This document shows, one piece after another, positions 15,625 to 24,254 of a stretch of DNA of 35,468 nucleotides. Made by a program: the position numbers and the translations under genes. Source of the stretch: Alphaproteobacteria bacterium (GTDB lineage: Bacteria; Pseudomonadota; Alphaproteobacteria; RF32; CAG-239); NCBI GenBank assembly GCA_017464685.1, contig JAFTYO010000042.1:1-35468 (forward strand), read 5' to 3'. A model generated the notes under the pieces. That model saw nothing but the letters and a program-made list of their open reading frames with translations, was not told the origin of the DNA and ran no database searches. Every line of letters begins with the position of its first letter. The stretch's first letter is position 1.

Positions 15625-16191
15625 ATGAAAATTACATTGACAGGAAAACAAGTTGATATCGGTGACAGATTACGTAAGCATGTCGAAGAAGCAATTGAAA
15701 ACTCAGTAAATAAATATTTTAATGCACCTATCAGTTCAATAGTTGCATTTTCTAAGGAAGGTGAAGATTTCAGTGTTGAAGTTACCGTACGTCCTGCTAA
15801 AAATATGATTTTGAAGGGTTCCGGTACAGCTGCCGATCCATATTCTGCTTTTGATAATGCTAATGAACATATTGCAACCAGATTGCGCCGTAATAAGAAT
15901 AAATTAAATGACCACAAAGGGAAACTAGGTTTGGCAGAGCTTGCATATCAGGCAGTGCTTCCTCTTCATGAAACAGAAGAAGAGCTTGATGTTGATGTTG
16001 ATGCACCATTAACCATTGCCGAAACAGATGCAAATATTCCGGTTTGTACGGTAAGTCAGGCTGTTATGCATATGGACTTAATGAACGAATGTGCATTGAT
16101 GTTCAGAAACAGTGCAAACAACCACATCAGTATGGTATATCGTCGTAAAGACGGTAATATCGGTTGGGTAGAGCCCAAAGCTGACAACTAA
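15625..16191 (+). CDS. hpf: Ribosome hibernation promoting factor, long form
   Basis: A 188-residue long-form HPF. It binds 30S subunits in slow-growing cells and joins ribosomes into inactive 100S dimers. The N-terminal domain (residues 1-100) begins MKITLTGKQVDIGDRL and has the conserved basic helix HIATRLRRNKNKL. The C-terminal dimerisation domain (about 130-185) has QAVMHMDL, FRNSANNHISMVYRRKDGNIG. GAGGA precedes the ATG. It is followed 18 bases later by ptsN, a linkage common in Proteobacteria. Its promoter is overlapped by a palindrome. Confidence 0.95.
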   Translation: MKITLTGKQVDIGDRLRKHVEEAIENSVNKYFNAPISSIVAFSKEGEDFSVEVTVRPAKNMILKGSGTAADPYSAFDNANEHIATRLRRNKNKLNDHKGKLGLAELAYQAVLPLHETEEELDVDVDAPLTIAETDANIPVCTVSQAVMHMDLMNECALMFRNSANNHISMVYRRKDGNIGWVEPKADN

Positions 16192-16209
16192 TTTTATAGG
16201 ATTAAATTT

Positions 16210-16653
16210 ATGAAAATTTCAGACATTTTATCGACAGATGCCATTTTTGCCGAAGTAAATGCGAGCAATAAAAGGCAGTTTTTGCAAGAACTTTCTTCAA
16301 AGGCTTCCGGTATTGCGCAAATTGATGAAAGAACTTTGATCGAGGCCATTATGGAACGTGAAAATTTAGGTTCCACCGGATATGGCCGAGGAACAGCTTT
16401 TCCGCATGCAAGAGTTAGCGGGGCAAAATCAGTAAAAGCTATTTTTGCCCGATTGTCGTCTGCGATAGATTTTGATGCCGTTGATAACAAGCCGGTTGAT
16501 TTGGTTTTTATGCTGGTTTCACCTGAAACCGACGGAGCCGACCATTTAACTGCTTTGGCAACCTTATCGAGGGTGTTAAAAAATGATGAAACTTGTGAAA
16601 AATTGCGCAAAGCAAAATCTAAAGATGAAATTTTTGCAATCTTAAATTCATAA
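16210..16653 (+). CDS. ptsN: PTS-Ntr EIIA component PtsN
   Basis: A 147-residue EIIA-Ntr protein. The phosphoacceptor His66 is in GTAFPHARV, and MERENLGSTGYGRG and the C-terminal helix pattern (LATLSRVLKNDE) match the family. PtsN takes phosphate from NPr, which is charged by PtsP, and works by protein contacts to tune potassium uptake, nitrogen and carbon responses. It is cotranscribed with hpf and followed by a terminator. The PtsP partner is at 24255-26465; no HPr/NPr gene is seen in the window. Confidence 0.95.
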   Translation: MKISDILSTDAIFAEVNASNKRQFLQELSSKASGIAQIDERTLIEAIMERENLGSTGYGRGTAFPHARVSGAKSVKAIFARLSSAIDFDAVDNKPVDLVFMLVSPETDGADHLTALATLSRVLKNDETCEKLRKAKSKDEIFAILNS

Positions 16654-16674
16654 ATTATGTTTTATATCAAAAAA

Positions 16675-16706
16675 AACACCGCTGTTTTACAACAACGGTG
16701 TTTTTT
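16675..16706. terminator. Bidirectional terminator between ptsN and prfC
   Basis: AACACCGCTGTT pairs with AACAACGGTGTT apart from one mismatch, around a short TTAC loop, with A and T runs on either side. It serves two convergent genes. Confidence 0.85.
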
Positions 16707-16715
16707 AATCTCATC

Positions 16716-18305
16716 TTAAAAAACCTGTTCTCTGGTTTTTCTTAATACAATTTTTGGGAAATCCTCAGCAACTTTGCCTAAGTGCCATGCATTGCGTGCC
16801 AAGAACACTTTTGCTCCATCGTGGTCATCGGCAATGTTAGCAATTGAAGAATCGATAAATTTTTGCAAGCAGACTTTATCGTCACATTCTATCCATCTGG
16901 CCGTATAATATTGGGTAGGTTCAAAAATCACCGGAATATTAAACTCGGTCCTTATTCTGTCTGCCATAACTTCAAATTGCAAAGCTCCGACCACACCGAC
17001 AATCCATTCAGAGCCAACAATTGGTTTGAATACACTTGCCCCGCCTTCTTCAGCAATTTGCTCTAAAGCATTGCCAAGATGTTTTGATTTTAGAGGGTCT
17101 AAGGCTCTGACCGATTTTAACATTTCGGGTGCAAAGCTCGGAATTCCGGTAAAGTGAAGTTTTTCGCCCTCGGTTAAAGTATCGCCGATTCTGAGCTGAC
17201 CGTGGTTAGGAATACCGATAATGTCACCGGCAAAAGCATCTTCGGCAAGTTCTCGTTCCTGAGCCAAGAACATCACCGGTGTCGGTACCTTAATTTGTTT
17301 TCCACTCCTGACCTGCAACAAACCCATACCTCTTTTAAAATGCCCTGAGCAAATACGCATAAAAGCAATTCTGTCGCGATGTTTCGGATCCATATTGGCC
17401 TGAATTTTAAACACGAACCCCGTTACTTTATTTTCATCTGCCCTTACTTCTCTCTCAAGAGATGGTTGAGGACGAGGATTTGGAGCCATTTGATGTAAAC
17501 CTTCCAAAACTTCTCTTACACCAAAGTTATTGATGGCACTTCCGAAAAACACTGGTGTCAGCGAGCCCGAAAGATACAAATCCAAATCAAATTTAGGACA
17601 TACTTCTTTCACCATTTCCACTTCTTCGCGCAGTTTTTGCACCAAGTGTGACGGCAACAGTTCATCTAATTTTTTATCATCTAAGCCTTGACAAGTTTCA
17701 ACAACGGCATTTATTTGCGATTTATCACCGGTTTTATTTAGCAAAATCAGTTTATCATTGATAATATCATAGCAACCCATAAAATCTTTACCGGAGCCAA
17801 TCGGCCAACTGGCAGGTGTAACATCAAGAGCTAATGTCTTTTCAATATCATCAAGCAAAACAAAGGTATCCAAACCTTCTCTGTCAAGTTTATTGATAAA
17901 TGTCAAAATGGGAATGTTGCGCAAACGACACACTTCAAACAGTTTTTTGGTTTGAGTTTCAATACCTTTTGCCGAATCCAAAACCATAATGGCTGAATCG
18001 ACTGCAGTTAATACACGATATGTATCTTCGGAAAAATCTTCGTGACCTGGGGTATCAAGCAGATTAAAGGTTATATCTTTATATTCAAAAGTCATCACCG
18101 ATGATGCAACCGAAATTCCTCTTTCCTGCTCAACTTTCATCCAGTCAGAATGAGCTCGACGATTTTCTCCTCTGGCTTTAACGGCTCCGGCTTGTGTAAT
18201 AGCACCTCCGAATAATAATAATTTTTCGGTTAATGTGGTTTTACCGGCATCAGGGTGTGAAATTATGGCAAAGGTTTTTCTTGGATTTGGTATATTTTCA
18301 GGCAT
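16716..18305 (-). CDS. prfC: Peptide chain release factor 3 (RF3)
   Basis: A 529-residue translational GTPase. RF3 removes RF1 or RF2 from the ribosome after peptide release and helps in quality control. The P-loop SHPDAGKTT is at residues 16-24; EQERGISVASSVM is switch I, LDTPGHEDFSEDT is G3 and FINKLDREG is G4. The KARGENRRAHSDWM insert is characteristic of RF3 rather than EF-G. GAGAG precedes the ATG. RF1 (prfA) is also in the window, at 20896. Confidence 0.97.
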   Translation of the reverse strand: MPENIPNPRKTFAIISHPDAGKTTLTEKLLLFGGAITQAGAVKARGENRRAHSDWMKVEQERGISVASSVMTFEYKDITFNLLDTPGHEDFSEDTYRVLTAVDSAIMVLDSAKGIETQTKKLFEVCRLRNIPILTFINKLDREGLDTFVLLDDIEKTLALDVTPASWPIGSGKDFMGCYDIINDKLILLNKTGDKSQINAVVETCQGLDDKKLDELLPSHLVQKLREEVEMVKEVCPKFDLDLYLSGSLTPVFFGSAINNFGVREVLEGLHQMAPNPRPQPSLEREVRADENKVTGFVFKIQANMDPKHRDRIAFMRICSGHFKRGMGLLQVRSGKQIKVPTPVMFLAQERELAEDAFAGDIIGIPNHGQLRIGDTLTEGEKLHFTGIPSFAPEMLKSVRALDPLKSKHLGNALEQIAEEGGASVFKPIVGSEWIVGVVGALQFEVMADRIRTEFNIPVIFEPTQYYTARWIECDDKVCLQKFIDSSIANIADDHDGAKVFLARNAWHLGKVAEDFPKIVLRKTREQVF

Positions 18306-18440
18306 TTTTTCTCTCTTGAAGTATTTAATCTATGTTCCGCATACTATATTTTTTTTTAAAATATGCAATAGGTTTTATTATTTTCTTGATTTAATTTTTT
18401 TTTTGAGTAGTATGCAATAAGCTAATTTAAGAATTAACCC

Positions 18441-18525
18441 GCGAGCGTGGTGGAATTGGCAGACACGCCAGACTTAGGATCTGGTGTCGAAAGACGTGAG
18501 GGTTCAAGTCCCTCCGCTCGCACCA
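18441..18525 (+). tRNA. tRNA-Leu (anticodon TAG)
   Basis: An 85-nt tRNA with encoded CCA. The acceptor stem GCGAGCG/CGCTCGC is perfect. The anticodon stem CCAGA/TCTGG encloses CTTAGGA, giving anticodon TAG at 18475-18477, which reads CTA (and other CTN by wobble). The T arm is GAGGGTTCAAGTCCCTC. A long class II variable arm lies between, as expected for leucine. It lies 36 bases before the trigger factor start. Confidence 0.96.
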
Positions 18526-18561
18526 TCTTTTTAAGATGATTTGAAGGATAAGAGAAAATCA

Positions 18562-19932
18562 ATGAAAGTAACTGAAAACAAATCAAATGGTTTAACCAGA
18601 GAATTTAAGGCTGTTATATCAGCTGCCGATTTCGAAAAAGAAGTTAACACCAAAATTGAACACATTGCGAAAAACACAAAAATTGCCGGCTTTCGTGCCG
18701 GAAAAGCCCCGATTGTAATGTTAAAACAAAAATATCGTACTTCCGTTTTGGGTGAAGTTTTAGATGATATGCTTAAAAACAGTACCGAAGAAATCATCAA
18801 AGAAAACAAACTTCGTCCGGCTGTTATGCCTGATATAAAACTCACTTCTTTTAGTGATGGTAAAGATATTGAATTTGAAGTTATTGTTGAAGTTTTACCT
18901 GAAATCACAGTTGGTGATTTTTCAAAAATTACCTTAGAAAAACTCACCTCTGAAGTTCCTGCCGAAGAAGTTGAAAAAGCCATTAAATATGTTGCTCAAA
19001 CCAGAAAAGAAACTGTTGAAATCAGTGAAAATCGTCCGACCAAAAAAGGCGATATTGCCGTAATTGATTTTACAGGTTCTGTTGACGGTGTTGAATTTAA
19101 CGGCGGTAAAGGCTCTGACTATCCTTTAGAGCTTGGTTCAAACTCATTTATTCCCGGTTTTGAGGACCAACTTGTCGGTAAAAACAAAGGTGATAAAGTT
19201 GATGTAAATGTTACATTCCCTGAAAACTATCACGCAAAAGATTTAGCCGGAAAAGCTGCTGTATTTGCAGTTGAAATTAAACAAATCAAAGAACCTGTTG
19301 AGGTTGAAATTAATGATGAATTTGCAAAATCTTTGGGCGAAGAAAATTTAGATGCTTTGCGTACAAAAGTTGTTGAGCGTATTAAAGGTGATTATGAAAA
19401 CGCATCAAAAATGAAGTTGAAAAGAGCATTGTTAGATGTGTTGGATAAAGAATACAGCTTTGATGTTCCGTCAAAATTGGTTGAGGCTGAATATGAAGGT
19501 ATCGTTAAGCAATATGAACAAGCTAAAAAATATAATCAACTTGATGAATATGAAAAATCAAAAGATGAAAAAGAATTGCTTGCAGAGTACAAAGAAATTG
19601 CCGCTCGCAGAGTAAAACTCGGTTTATTGCTTTCTGAAGTCGGCTTAAACGCAAAGCTCAACATCACTCCGGAAGATATCAACAATGCTATCGTTAATGA
19701 AGCTAAAAAGTATCCCGGACAAGAAAAAGCCGTGTTTGACTACTACTTGAAAAATAAAGAAGCAGTTGAAGCCTTAAAAGCTCCGGTTTTTGAAGAAAAA
19801 ATTGTTGATTATGTTTTAGGTCAAGTAAAGCTTGATGAAAAAGTTGTTTCGGTTGAAGAACTTTATTCTTTTGATGAAGATAAAAAGCAAGAAAAAAAGC
19901 CTGCTAAAAAATCAACCAAAAAATCTGCTTAG
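18562..19932 (+). CDS. tig: Trigger factor chaperone
   Basis: A 456-residue trigger factor that binds the ribosome at the exit tunnel and shields nascent chains. Residues 1-145 are the ribosome-binding domain, with the signature GFRAGKAPIVMLKQKY at about residues 43-58 (G-F-R-x-G-K-x-P). An FKBP-type PPIase insert spans about 155-240 (IAVIDFTGSVDG; ELGSNSFIPGFEDQLVG). The helical C-terminal arms follow. An added Lys-rich tail (KKQEKKPAKKSTKKSA) ends the protein. The ATG at 18562 has an AAGGATAAGAG region upstream. Confidence 0.96.
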   Translation: MKVTENKSNGLTREFKAVISAADFEKEVNTKIEHIAKNTKIAGFRAGKAPIVMLKQKYRTSVLGEVLDDMLKNSTEEIIKENKLRPAVMPDIKLTSFSDGKDIEFEVIVEVLPEITVGDFSKITLEKLTSEVPAEEVEKAIKYVAQTRKETVEISENRPTKKGDIAVIDFTGSVDGVEFNGGKGSDYPLELGSNSFIPGFEDQLVGKNKGDKVDVNVTFPENYHAKDLAGKAAVFAVEIKQIKEPVEVEINDEFAKSLGEENLDALRTKVVERIKGDYENASKMKLKRALLDVLDKEYSFDVPSKLVEAEYEGIVKQYEQAKKYNQLDEYEKSKDEKELLAEYKEIAARRVKLGLLLSEVGLNAKLNITPEDINNAIVNEAKKYPGQEKAVFDYYLKNKEAVEALKAPVFEEKIVDYVLGQVKLDEKVVSVEELYSFDEDKKQEKKPAKKSTKKSA

Positions 19933-19940
19933 AAAAACTT

Positions 19941-19968
19941 AAAAGGCTCTCATTTGAGAGCCTTTTTT
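19941..19968 (+). terminator. Rho-independent terminator of tig
   Basis: AAAAGGCTCTC pairs with GAGAGCCTTTT around a short ATTT loop, followed by T residues, nine bases after the tig stop. Confidence 0.9.
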
Positions 19969-19978
19969 AATAATCAAG

Positions 19979-20209
19979 TCAGTTCTTAACCGATACGGAA
20001 TTTCTGAAGAATCCACCCACAAATCCCAACACGGCACCAACTTGCCACATCTTAAAGCCGGTAATACCGAGGGCCGCGAGAAAATTCAAAATGGTTTTCC
20101 CAAAAAATAACCCGACAAACCAACCTGTAAACGCACCACACAAAGTGCCAAGTACACAGCCTAAGAACATCAAGGCTACTACAATCAAAAGTTTAATAAT
20201 TGCTTCCAT
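19979..20209 (-). CDS. Small glycine-rich membrane protein, unknown
   Basis: A 76-residue very hydrophobic protein with about two or three membrane helices and many glycines in zipper-like spacing (GCVLGTLCGAFTGWFVGLFFG), then GAVLGFVGGFF near the end. The ATG at 20209 begins MEAIIKLL; a longer reading from 20242 is less likely. No Shine-Dalgarno is seen (TAAAATTTTTATAT precedes the ATG), which links it to the SD-less genes at 9901, 10522, 10942 and 30926. The family is not recognised; a small phage- or element-derived membrane protein is possible. Confidence 0.5.
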   Translation of the reverse strand: MEAIIKLLIVVALMFLGCVLGTLCGAFTGWFVGLFFGKTILNFLAALGITGFKMWQVGAVLGFVGGFFRNSVSVKN

Positions 20210-20285
20210 ATATAAAAATTTTAGTTTATGTGACGATAACAAATAAACTACTATTTGTCAACATCCTACTACCTCAAATTTGATT

Positions 20286-20338
20286 TAAATCCACATTAAG
20301 ACTCTTTTTACTTGCAAAAAAAAAAAACGGTTTAAGAT
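20286..20338 (+). repeat. A12 upstream element, diverged copy 3
   Basis: Related to the 58-bp element. It keeps TCCACA, GACTC with seven bases to TTGC, exactly twelve A (20316-20327) and CGGTTTAAGAT. Between these blocks it differs. The candidate -35 TTGCAA (20312-20317) and -10 TAAGAT (20333-20338) have the same 15-base spacing as copies 1 and 2. It lies 73 bases before the ATG of the second DUF4402-like gene. Constrained blocks within diverged sequence support a functional promoter-like module. Confidence 0.65.
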
Positions 20339-20345
20339 ACGACCT

Positions 20346-20368
20346 GAGAGGTGAGTTTTTGACCTTTC
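20346..20368 (+). promoter_or_regulatory. 5' leader hairpin, copy 2
   Basis: GAGAGGT (20346-20352) pairs with ACCTTTC (20362-20368) over 7 bp with a nine-base loop. Compared with 5238-5261, three pairs differ and all still pair (G-U to A-U, A-U to G-U, G-U to G-C). The following leader up to the ATG is nearly identical in the two genes. Confidence 0.45.
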
Positions 20369-20410
20369 AAATGTACTTAAACTTAATTTTTATATAAAGG
20401 AATTAAAATT

Positions 20411-20866
20411 ATGAGAAAATATTTTCTTTTATCTGCCGCAGCTTTGACGATGACAACATCTGCAAACGCAACAACCGATTATGCAGAAGTTACCGCAAAA
20501 GCAACAATTGAAGTGGCAGGTACTTTTGATTGTGACCCTTTAGAGTTCGGTACCATTGTTGTAAAATCGGGCAGAACAGAACCCACGGTTGTTACAATTG
20601 ATAAGGATGTCGCTGCTGATTTTGATAAAAATCATATTGTGTCTATATCAGATGCTGTTGTTGCATATTGTTATAATGCTAGTGCTCCAAACGGACTTGA
20701 TAATTTAACAGAAACATCGGTCACTCTAAAAGGTAGTAAAGGTTCACTTGATGTCACACTTATTCCCTATCGTGTGCAGGGTGTTATAGGCGGCGCTCTT
20801 ACTATTCCGGCAGATGTTAAAGCAGATGAATATGTCGGTTCATTTACTGTAACAGTCACCTACTAA
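20411..20866 (+). CDS. Exported DUF4402-like beta-sandwich protein, paralogue 2
   Basis: A 151-residue protein with a signal peptide (MRKYFLLSAAALTMTTSANA) and a mature part starting TTDYAEVTAKATIEVAGTF, nearly identical there to the protein at 5302. DUF4402-like marks are a CDPLEFGTIVV segment, a VTIDKDV stretch, and the end ADVKADEYVGSFTVTVTY. The middle has diverged strongly between the paralogues, as expected for surface-exposed loops under selection. Promoter element and leader are shared too, so the unit duplicated together. AAAGGA lies nine bases before the ATG. Function unknown; probably exported and perhaps polymerising or adhesin-like. Confidence 0.7.
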   Translation: MRKYFLLSAAALTMTTSANATTDYAEVTAKATIEVAGTFDCDPLEFGTIVVKSGRTEPTVVTIDKDVAADFDKNHIVSISDAVVAYCYNASAPNGLDNLTETSVTLKGSKGSLDVTLIPYRVQGVIGGALTIPADVKADEYVGSFTVTVTY

Positions 20867-20871
20867 TAAAA

Positions 20872-20892
20872 AAGGGAGCGTAAAGCTCCCTT
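20872..20892 (-). terminator. Rho-independent terminator of prfA
   Basis: AAGGGAGC pairs with GCTCCCTT around GTAAA. The T run is on the minus strand, so it mainly ends hisS-prfA; it lies three bases after the prfA stop and can also face the convergent DUF4402-like gene. Confidence 0.8.
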
Positions 20893-20895
20893 AAA

Positions 20896-21966
20896 TTATT
20901 CCATTTCAGCCAAGCGCTGTGCTTGGTCTTCTGTTACCAAAGCATCGATAATTTCATCTAAACACTCCCCGCAAACCACATCATCAAGTTTATACAGTGT
21001 CAAATTAATTCTGTGGTCGGTTACTCTTCCTTGTGGGTAGTTATAAGTTCTTATGCGTTCACTTCTGTCACCGCTTCCGATTTGCAGTTTTCTTGCCTCG
21101 GAATAGTTAGCGTCAATGCTTTCTTTTTGCATATCATAAAGTTTTGCTCTTAAGTGATTCATTGCCTTTTCTTTATTCTTAAATTGTGAACGATCATCTT
21201 GGCATTGAACAACCACACCGGTCGGAATGTGTGTAATGCGCACAGCCGATTCTGTCCTGTTAACATGTTGTCCTCCGGCACCTGATGCTCTGTAAACATC
21301 AATTTTTAAATCTGTTGGGTTGATATATAAATCAACTTCTTCAATTTCTGGCAATACGGCAACGGTAGCCGCCGATGTGTGAACTCGGCCTTGCGATTCG
21401 GTTACCGGAACTCGTTGTACACGATGTGCTCCCGATTCAAATTTCAGTTTTGCAAAAACATCAGTACCGGTAATTTTTGCAGTTGCTTCTTTATATCCGC
21501 CAATGCCGTTTTCATTGGCATCAATCACTTCAAAGCGCCAACCTTGTTTTTGGCTATATCTTTGATACATTTCAAACAATACGGCCGCAAACAAAGCGGC
21601 TTCATCACCACCTGTACCGGCTCTAACCTCTAAAATAGCATTTTTTTCGTCATCTTCAGATTTTGGCAGCAATAAAATTTTGATTTCTTTTTCCATTGTC
21701 GGAAGCTTTTCTTTCAAATCATAAAATTCCATTTGAGCCATATCACGCATTTCTTTGTCTAAAGAGGCATCTTCCATCAGCTCTTTGGCATCATTAAAGT
21801 TTGCTACATTTTTTTGATATTCTTTGATAGCCTCAACAATCGGATTTAACACTGAAAGCTCTTTGTTGAGTTTTACCATCTCGTCAGGTGAAATGTTTGA
21901 TGACAATAAAGCCTCAATTTCTTCGTGACGACGAACAACATTTGAAAGTTTTTCCTCTAAATTCAT
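20896..21966 (-). CDS. prfA: Peptide chain release factor 1 (RF1)
   Basis: A 356-residue class I release factor for UAA and UAG. The catalytic GGQ is at residues 231-233 in [10 protein letters not shown]. The decoding tripeptide is PVT at 187-189 in [10 protein letters not shown], the P-x-T form of RF1 rather than the SPF of RF2. The ATG at 21966 has GAGGA at 21974-21978 in the end of hisS; a TTG at 21981 is an unlikely alternative. It starts one base after the hisS stop, so the two genes are translationally close and form one operon. In many Proteobacteria prfA is followed by prmC; here it is followed by a terminator. Confidence 0.96.
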   Translation of the reverse strand: MNLEEKLSNVVRRHEEIEALLSSNISPDEMVKLNKELSVLNPIVEAIKEYQKNVANFNDAKELMEDASLDKEMRDMAQMEFYDLKEKLPTMEKEIKILLLPKSEDDEKNAILEVRAGTGGDEAALFAAVLFEMYQRYSQKQGWRFEVIDANENGIGGYKEATAKITGTDVFAKLKFESGAHRVQRVPVTESQGRVHTSAATVAVLPEIEEVDLYINPTDLKIDVYRASGAGGQHVNRTESAVRITHIPTGVVVQCQDDRSQFKNKEKAMNHLRAKLYDMQKESIDANYSEARKLQIGSGDRSERIRTYNYPQGRVTDHRINLTLYKLDDVVCGECLDEIIDALVTEDQAQRLAEME

Positions 21967-21967
21967 C

Positions 21968-23200
21968 TTAAATTTCCTCAATCAATTTTTTAAGCTCAAC
22001 CAATTTTTGCTCACCTAAATCTAAATCTTTAAGCGTTACTTTGCCTGATGCTAACTCGTCAGAGCCGATAATAACGGCTTTGTAAGCATTGGCTTTGTTG
22101 GCTTTTATCATACGTTTTTTTAAGTTTCCGCTATATGCGTGTTCAACCTTAAAACCGGCTTTTCTTAAGTTATAAGCAACCTGAAGTGCACAATCTTTTA
22201 CATCTTCACCAACCTCAATTACGGCAATCGGGCGAGATTGTTCAAGCTCTTTTTCCAAAAGCATTGACAACCTTTCAACACCACAGGCCCAACCGATACC
22301 GGCAACATCGGCACCTCCCATCTGTGCAACTAAACCATCATATCTGCCACCGGCCAAAACCGTTCCTTGTGCACCCAATTTGTCAGTTACAAGTTCAAAA
22401 ACCGTATGAGAATAATAGTCCAAACCACGCACAAGACGATTGTTTACACGATATTTAATTCCCAACAGATCAAGACCTCTTAACACACTTGCAAAAAAGT
22501 TTGCCGAATATTCATTTAAGCTATCGGCATATAACGGTGCATTAGCAACAACCTCTTTGTCGCATTCTTCTTTAGAATCTAGCACTCGCAAAGGATTTTT
22601 TTCTAAACGATTTTTACTGTCTTCCGAGAGTTTATCAAAATTTTCTCTCAAATAGGCCACCAATTTTTCACGATAAGAATCACGGCTTTCTTTATCGCCC
22701 AAAGAGTTTATTTCAACGGTTACCGTCCCGTTTAAGCCCAACTTTTCTAAAAACTCATAAGCCATAGCTATAACTTCAATATCAGCTTGCGGAGTTTCAA
22801 CTCCGAGCATTTCAACACCAAATTGAGTAAATTGACGTTGACGACCTTTTTGCGGACGCTCATATCTGAACATCGGACCGGAATAATATAATTTTACCGG
22901 TAAATTTTGTTGCATACCCTCGGATATAAATGAGCGAACAACACCGGCCGTACCCTCGGGACGAAGGGTTAAACTTTCACCGCCTCGGTCTTGGAATGTG
23001 TACATTTCTTTGGTTACAATGTCAGATGTATCACCTAAGTTTCGGGAAAACACTTCGGTAAATTCAAAAATCTGGGTTTCGATTTCTTCAAAACCATATT
23101 TTTCAACCACATCAGATGCCGTTGATATCACTTTTTGAGCTTTTTTCTTTGCCATACCATACAAATCATATGTTCCTCGTACACTTTGTAATTTTGCCAT
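21968..23200 (-). CDS. hisS: Histidyl-tRNA synthetase
   Basis: A 410-residue class II synthetase that charges tRNA-His. It begins [13 protein letters not shown], near the family N-terminus. Class II motif 2 is seen in [19 protein letters not shown], the histidine-specific loop in [14 protein letters not shown], and motif 3 in [14 protein letters not shown]. The C-terminal anticodon-binding domain covers the last 90 residues. I chose the ATG at 23200 (AGAGG upstream); the upstream in-frame extension lies inside a terminator hairpin. Operon with prfA. Confidence 0.96.
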   Translation of the reverse strand: MAKLQSVRGTYDLYGMAKKKAQKVISTASDVVEKYGFEEIETQIFEFTEVFSRNLGDTSDIVTKEMYTFQDRGGESLTLRPEGTAGVVRSFISEGMQQNLPVKLYYSGPMFRYERPQKGRQRQFTQFGVEMLGVETPQADIEVIAMAYEFLEKLGLNGTVTVEINSLGDKESRDSYREKLVAYLRENFDKLSEDSKNRLEKNPLRVLDSKEECDKEVVANAPLYADSLNEYSANFFASVLRGLDLLGIKYRVNNRLVRGLDYYSHTVFELVTDKLGAQGTVLAGGRYDGLVAQMGGADVAGIGWACGVERLSMLLEKELEQSRPIAVIEVGEDVKDCALQVAYNLRKAGFKVEHAYSGNLKKRMIKANKANAYKAVIIGSDELASGKVTLKDLDLGEQKLVELKKLIEEI

Positions 23201-23234
23201 TTTTACCTCTTTTATACATTTTTTTAAACGCTTG

Positions 23235-23267
23235 AAAAAATGGCTCAGGTTTCTCAAGCCATTTTTT
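23235..23267 (-). terminator. Rho-independent terminator of the RodZ-like gene
   Basis: AAAAAATGGCT pairs with AGCCATTTTTT over 11 bp around an eleven-base loop. On the minus strand it follows the RodZ-like stop by about 17 bases and precedes hisS. Confidence 0.75.
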
Positions 23268-23284
23268 GCTTTTTTAATTTTTTG

Positions 23285-24205
23285 CTAATGATTTAAAAAC
23301 TCATCGAGTTTGATGTTAGTTTGCTTTTTCGGGCCGGCAACTTTGACAAGCTTATCATTGATAAAAACATCAACATTGAAATATCTTCCAACCGAAAAAA
23401 TCAAATTCGGGACATCGGGAATTTCATATTCAAAACCTTTTTGATAAATTCCGCTGATATAAACTTGTCTGTCATCTTTTACTTCAAACCACGATTCGCC
23501 ATTAAACTTCACAACAATTTTGTTTTTTTGTTCTACCGGCTTGAGATTTGTTTCAATAATAGATTCGGCTGTCGGTTCAGTTTCAATCACAGATTCGATT
23601 TGCGATTCGACTTCGGGATCAACATAATTTTCTTCAATCATCACAACCGTATCTTCTTGTTCTACAGCCAATGTAACTTGTTCTTCAACTAAAGTATCAC
23701 TGTTGTGGACAGGTCCATCTGATTGCTCAACCGAAGTGTTAAGCGATTCTCCCATTAAATTATCATCAATAATATCAGATTTTGTTTTGAAATAATCATA
23801 TCCGAATGCAAGAACTAAAAAATATAAAACCAGAACCAAACATATCCCTACTAAAATTTGCTTAAAATCAGGCATAGTCAGAGCAGTATGTTTTTTTACA
23901 ATCGGCTTAGATACGTTATCATTTTTCCGAGGCATGGATTCTTCTTTGTAACATTGAACAATACGCTCAGCATTCAAGCCTAAATAATCGGCATATGAAC
24001 GAATAAAACCGATGCCGTACGGAACTGGCGGTAATTCGTTAAAATCGCTTTCTTCGATGGCTTTGATATAAATTTTTCTGATACACAAAGCTTTAGATAC
24101 GTTTTCGATCGATTTTTTTTGATTTTGTCTTGTATATTTTAAGAACATTCCCACAGTAGCAGGTTCTTGGGGATTTTGTTCTGTTATTTGATTATCTTGT
24201 TCCAC
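23285..24205 (-). CDS. RodZ-like cytoskeletal/HTH membrane protein
   Basis: A 306-residue bitopic protein. Residues about 18-88 are a RodZ/Xre-type helix-turn-helix (VGMFLKYTRQ, then PPVPYGIGFIRSYADYLGL). A membrane helix spans about 115-137. After an acidic, Glu/Val-rich linker, residues about 228-302 form a DUF4115 domain (NGESWFEVKDDRQVYISGI). RodZ links MreB filaments to the elongation machinery and fixes rod shape. It begins with GTG, preceded by AAAGGA at eight bases. It lies between ptsP and hisS on the same strand but has its own terminator. Confidence 0.88.
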   Translation of the reverse strand: MEQDNQITEQNPQEPATVGMFLKYTRQNQKKSIENVSKALCIRKIYIKAIEESDFNELPPVPYGIGFIRSYADYLGLNAERIVQCYKEESMPRKNDNVSKPIVKKHTALTMPDFKQILVGICLVLVLYFLVLAFGYDYFKTKSDIIDDNLMGESLNTSVEQSDGPVHNSDTLVEEQVTLAVEQEDTVVMIEENYVDPEVESQIESVIETEPTAESIIETNLKPVEQKNKIVVKFNGESWFEVKDDRQVYISGIYQKGFEYEIPDVPNLIFSVGRYFNVDVFINDKLVKVAGPKKQTNIKLDEFLNH

Positions 24206-24254
24206 TTGATATATCCTTTATTTTTTAATTTTTGTTATTAAAACATATTTTTTC

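Noticed and set aside
18341..18420. Long T runs and two ATGCAATA copies before tRNA-Leu
   Set aside because: No stem pairs convincingly with them, and such runs are expected in an A/T-rich spacer upstream of prfC.
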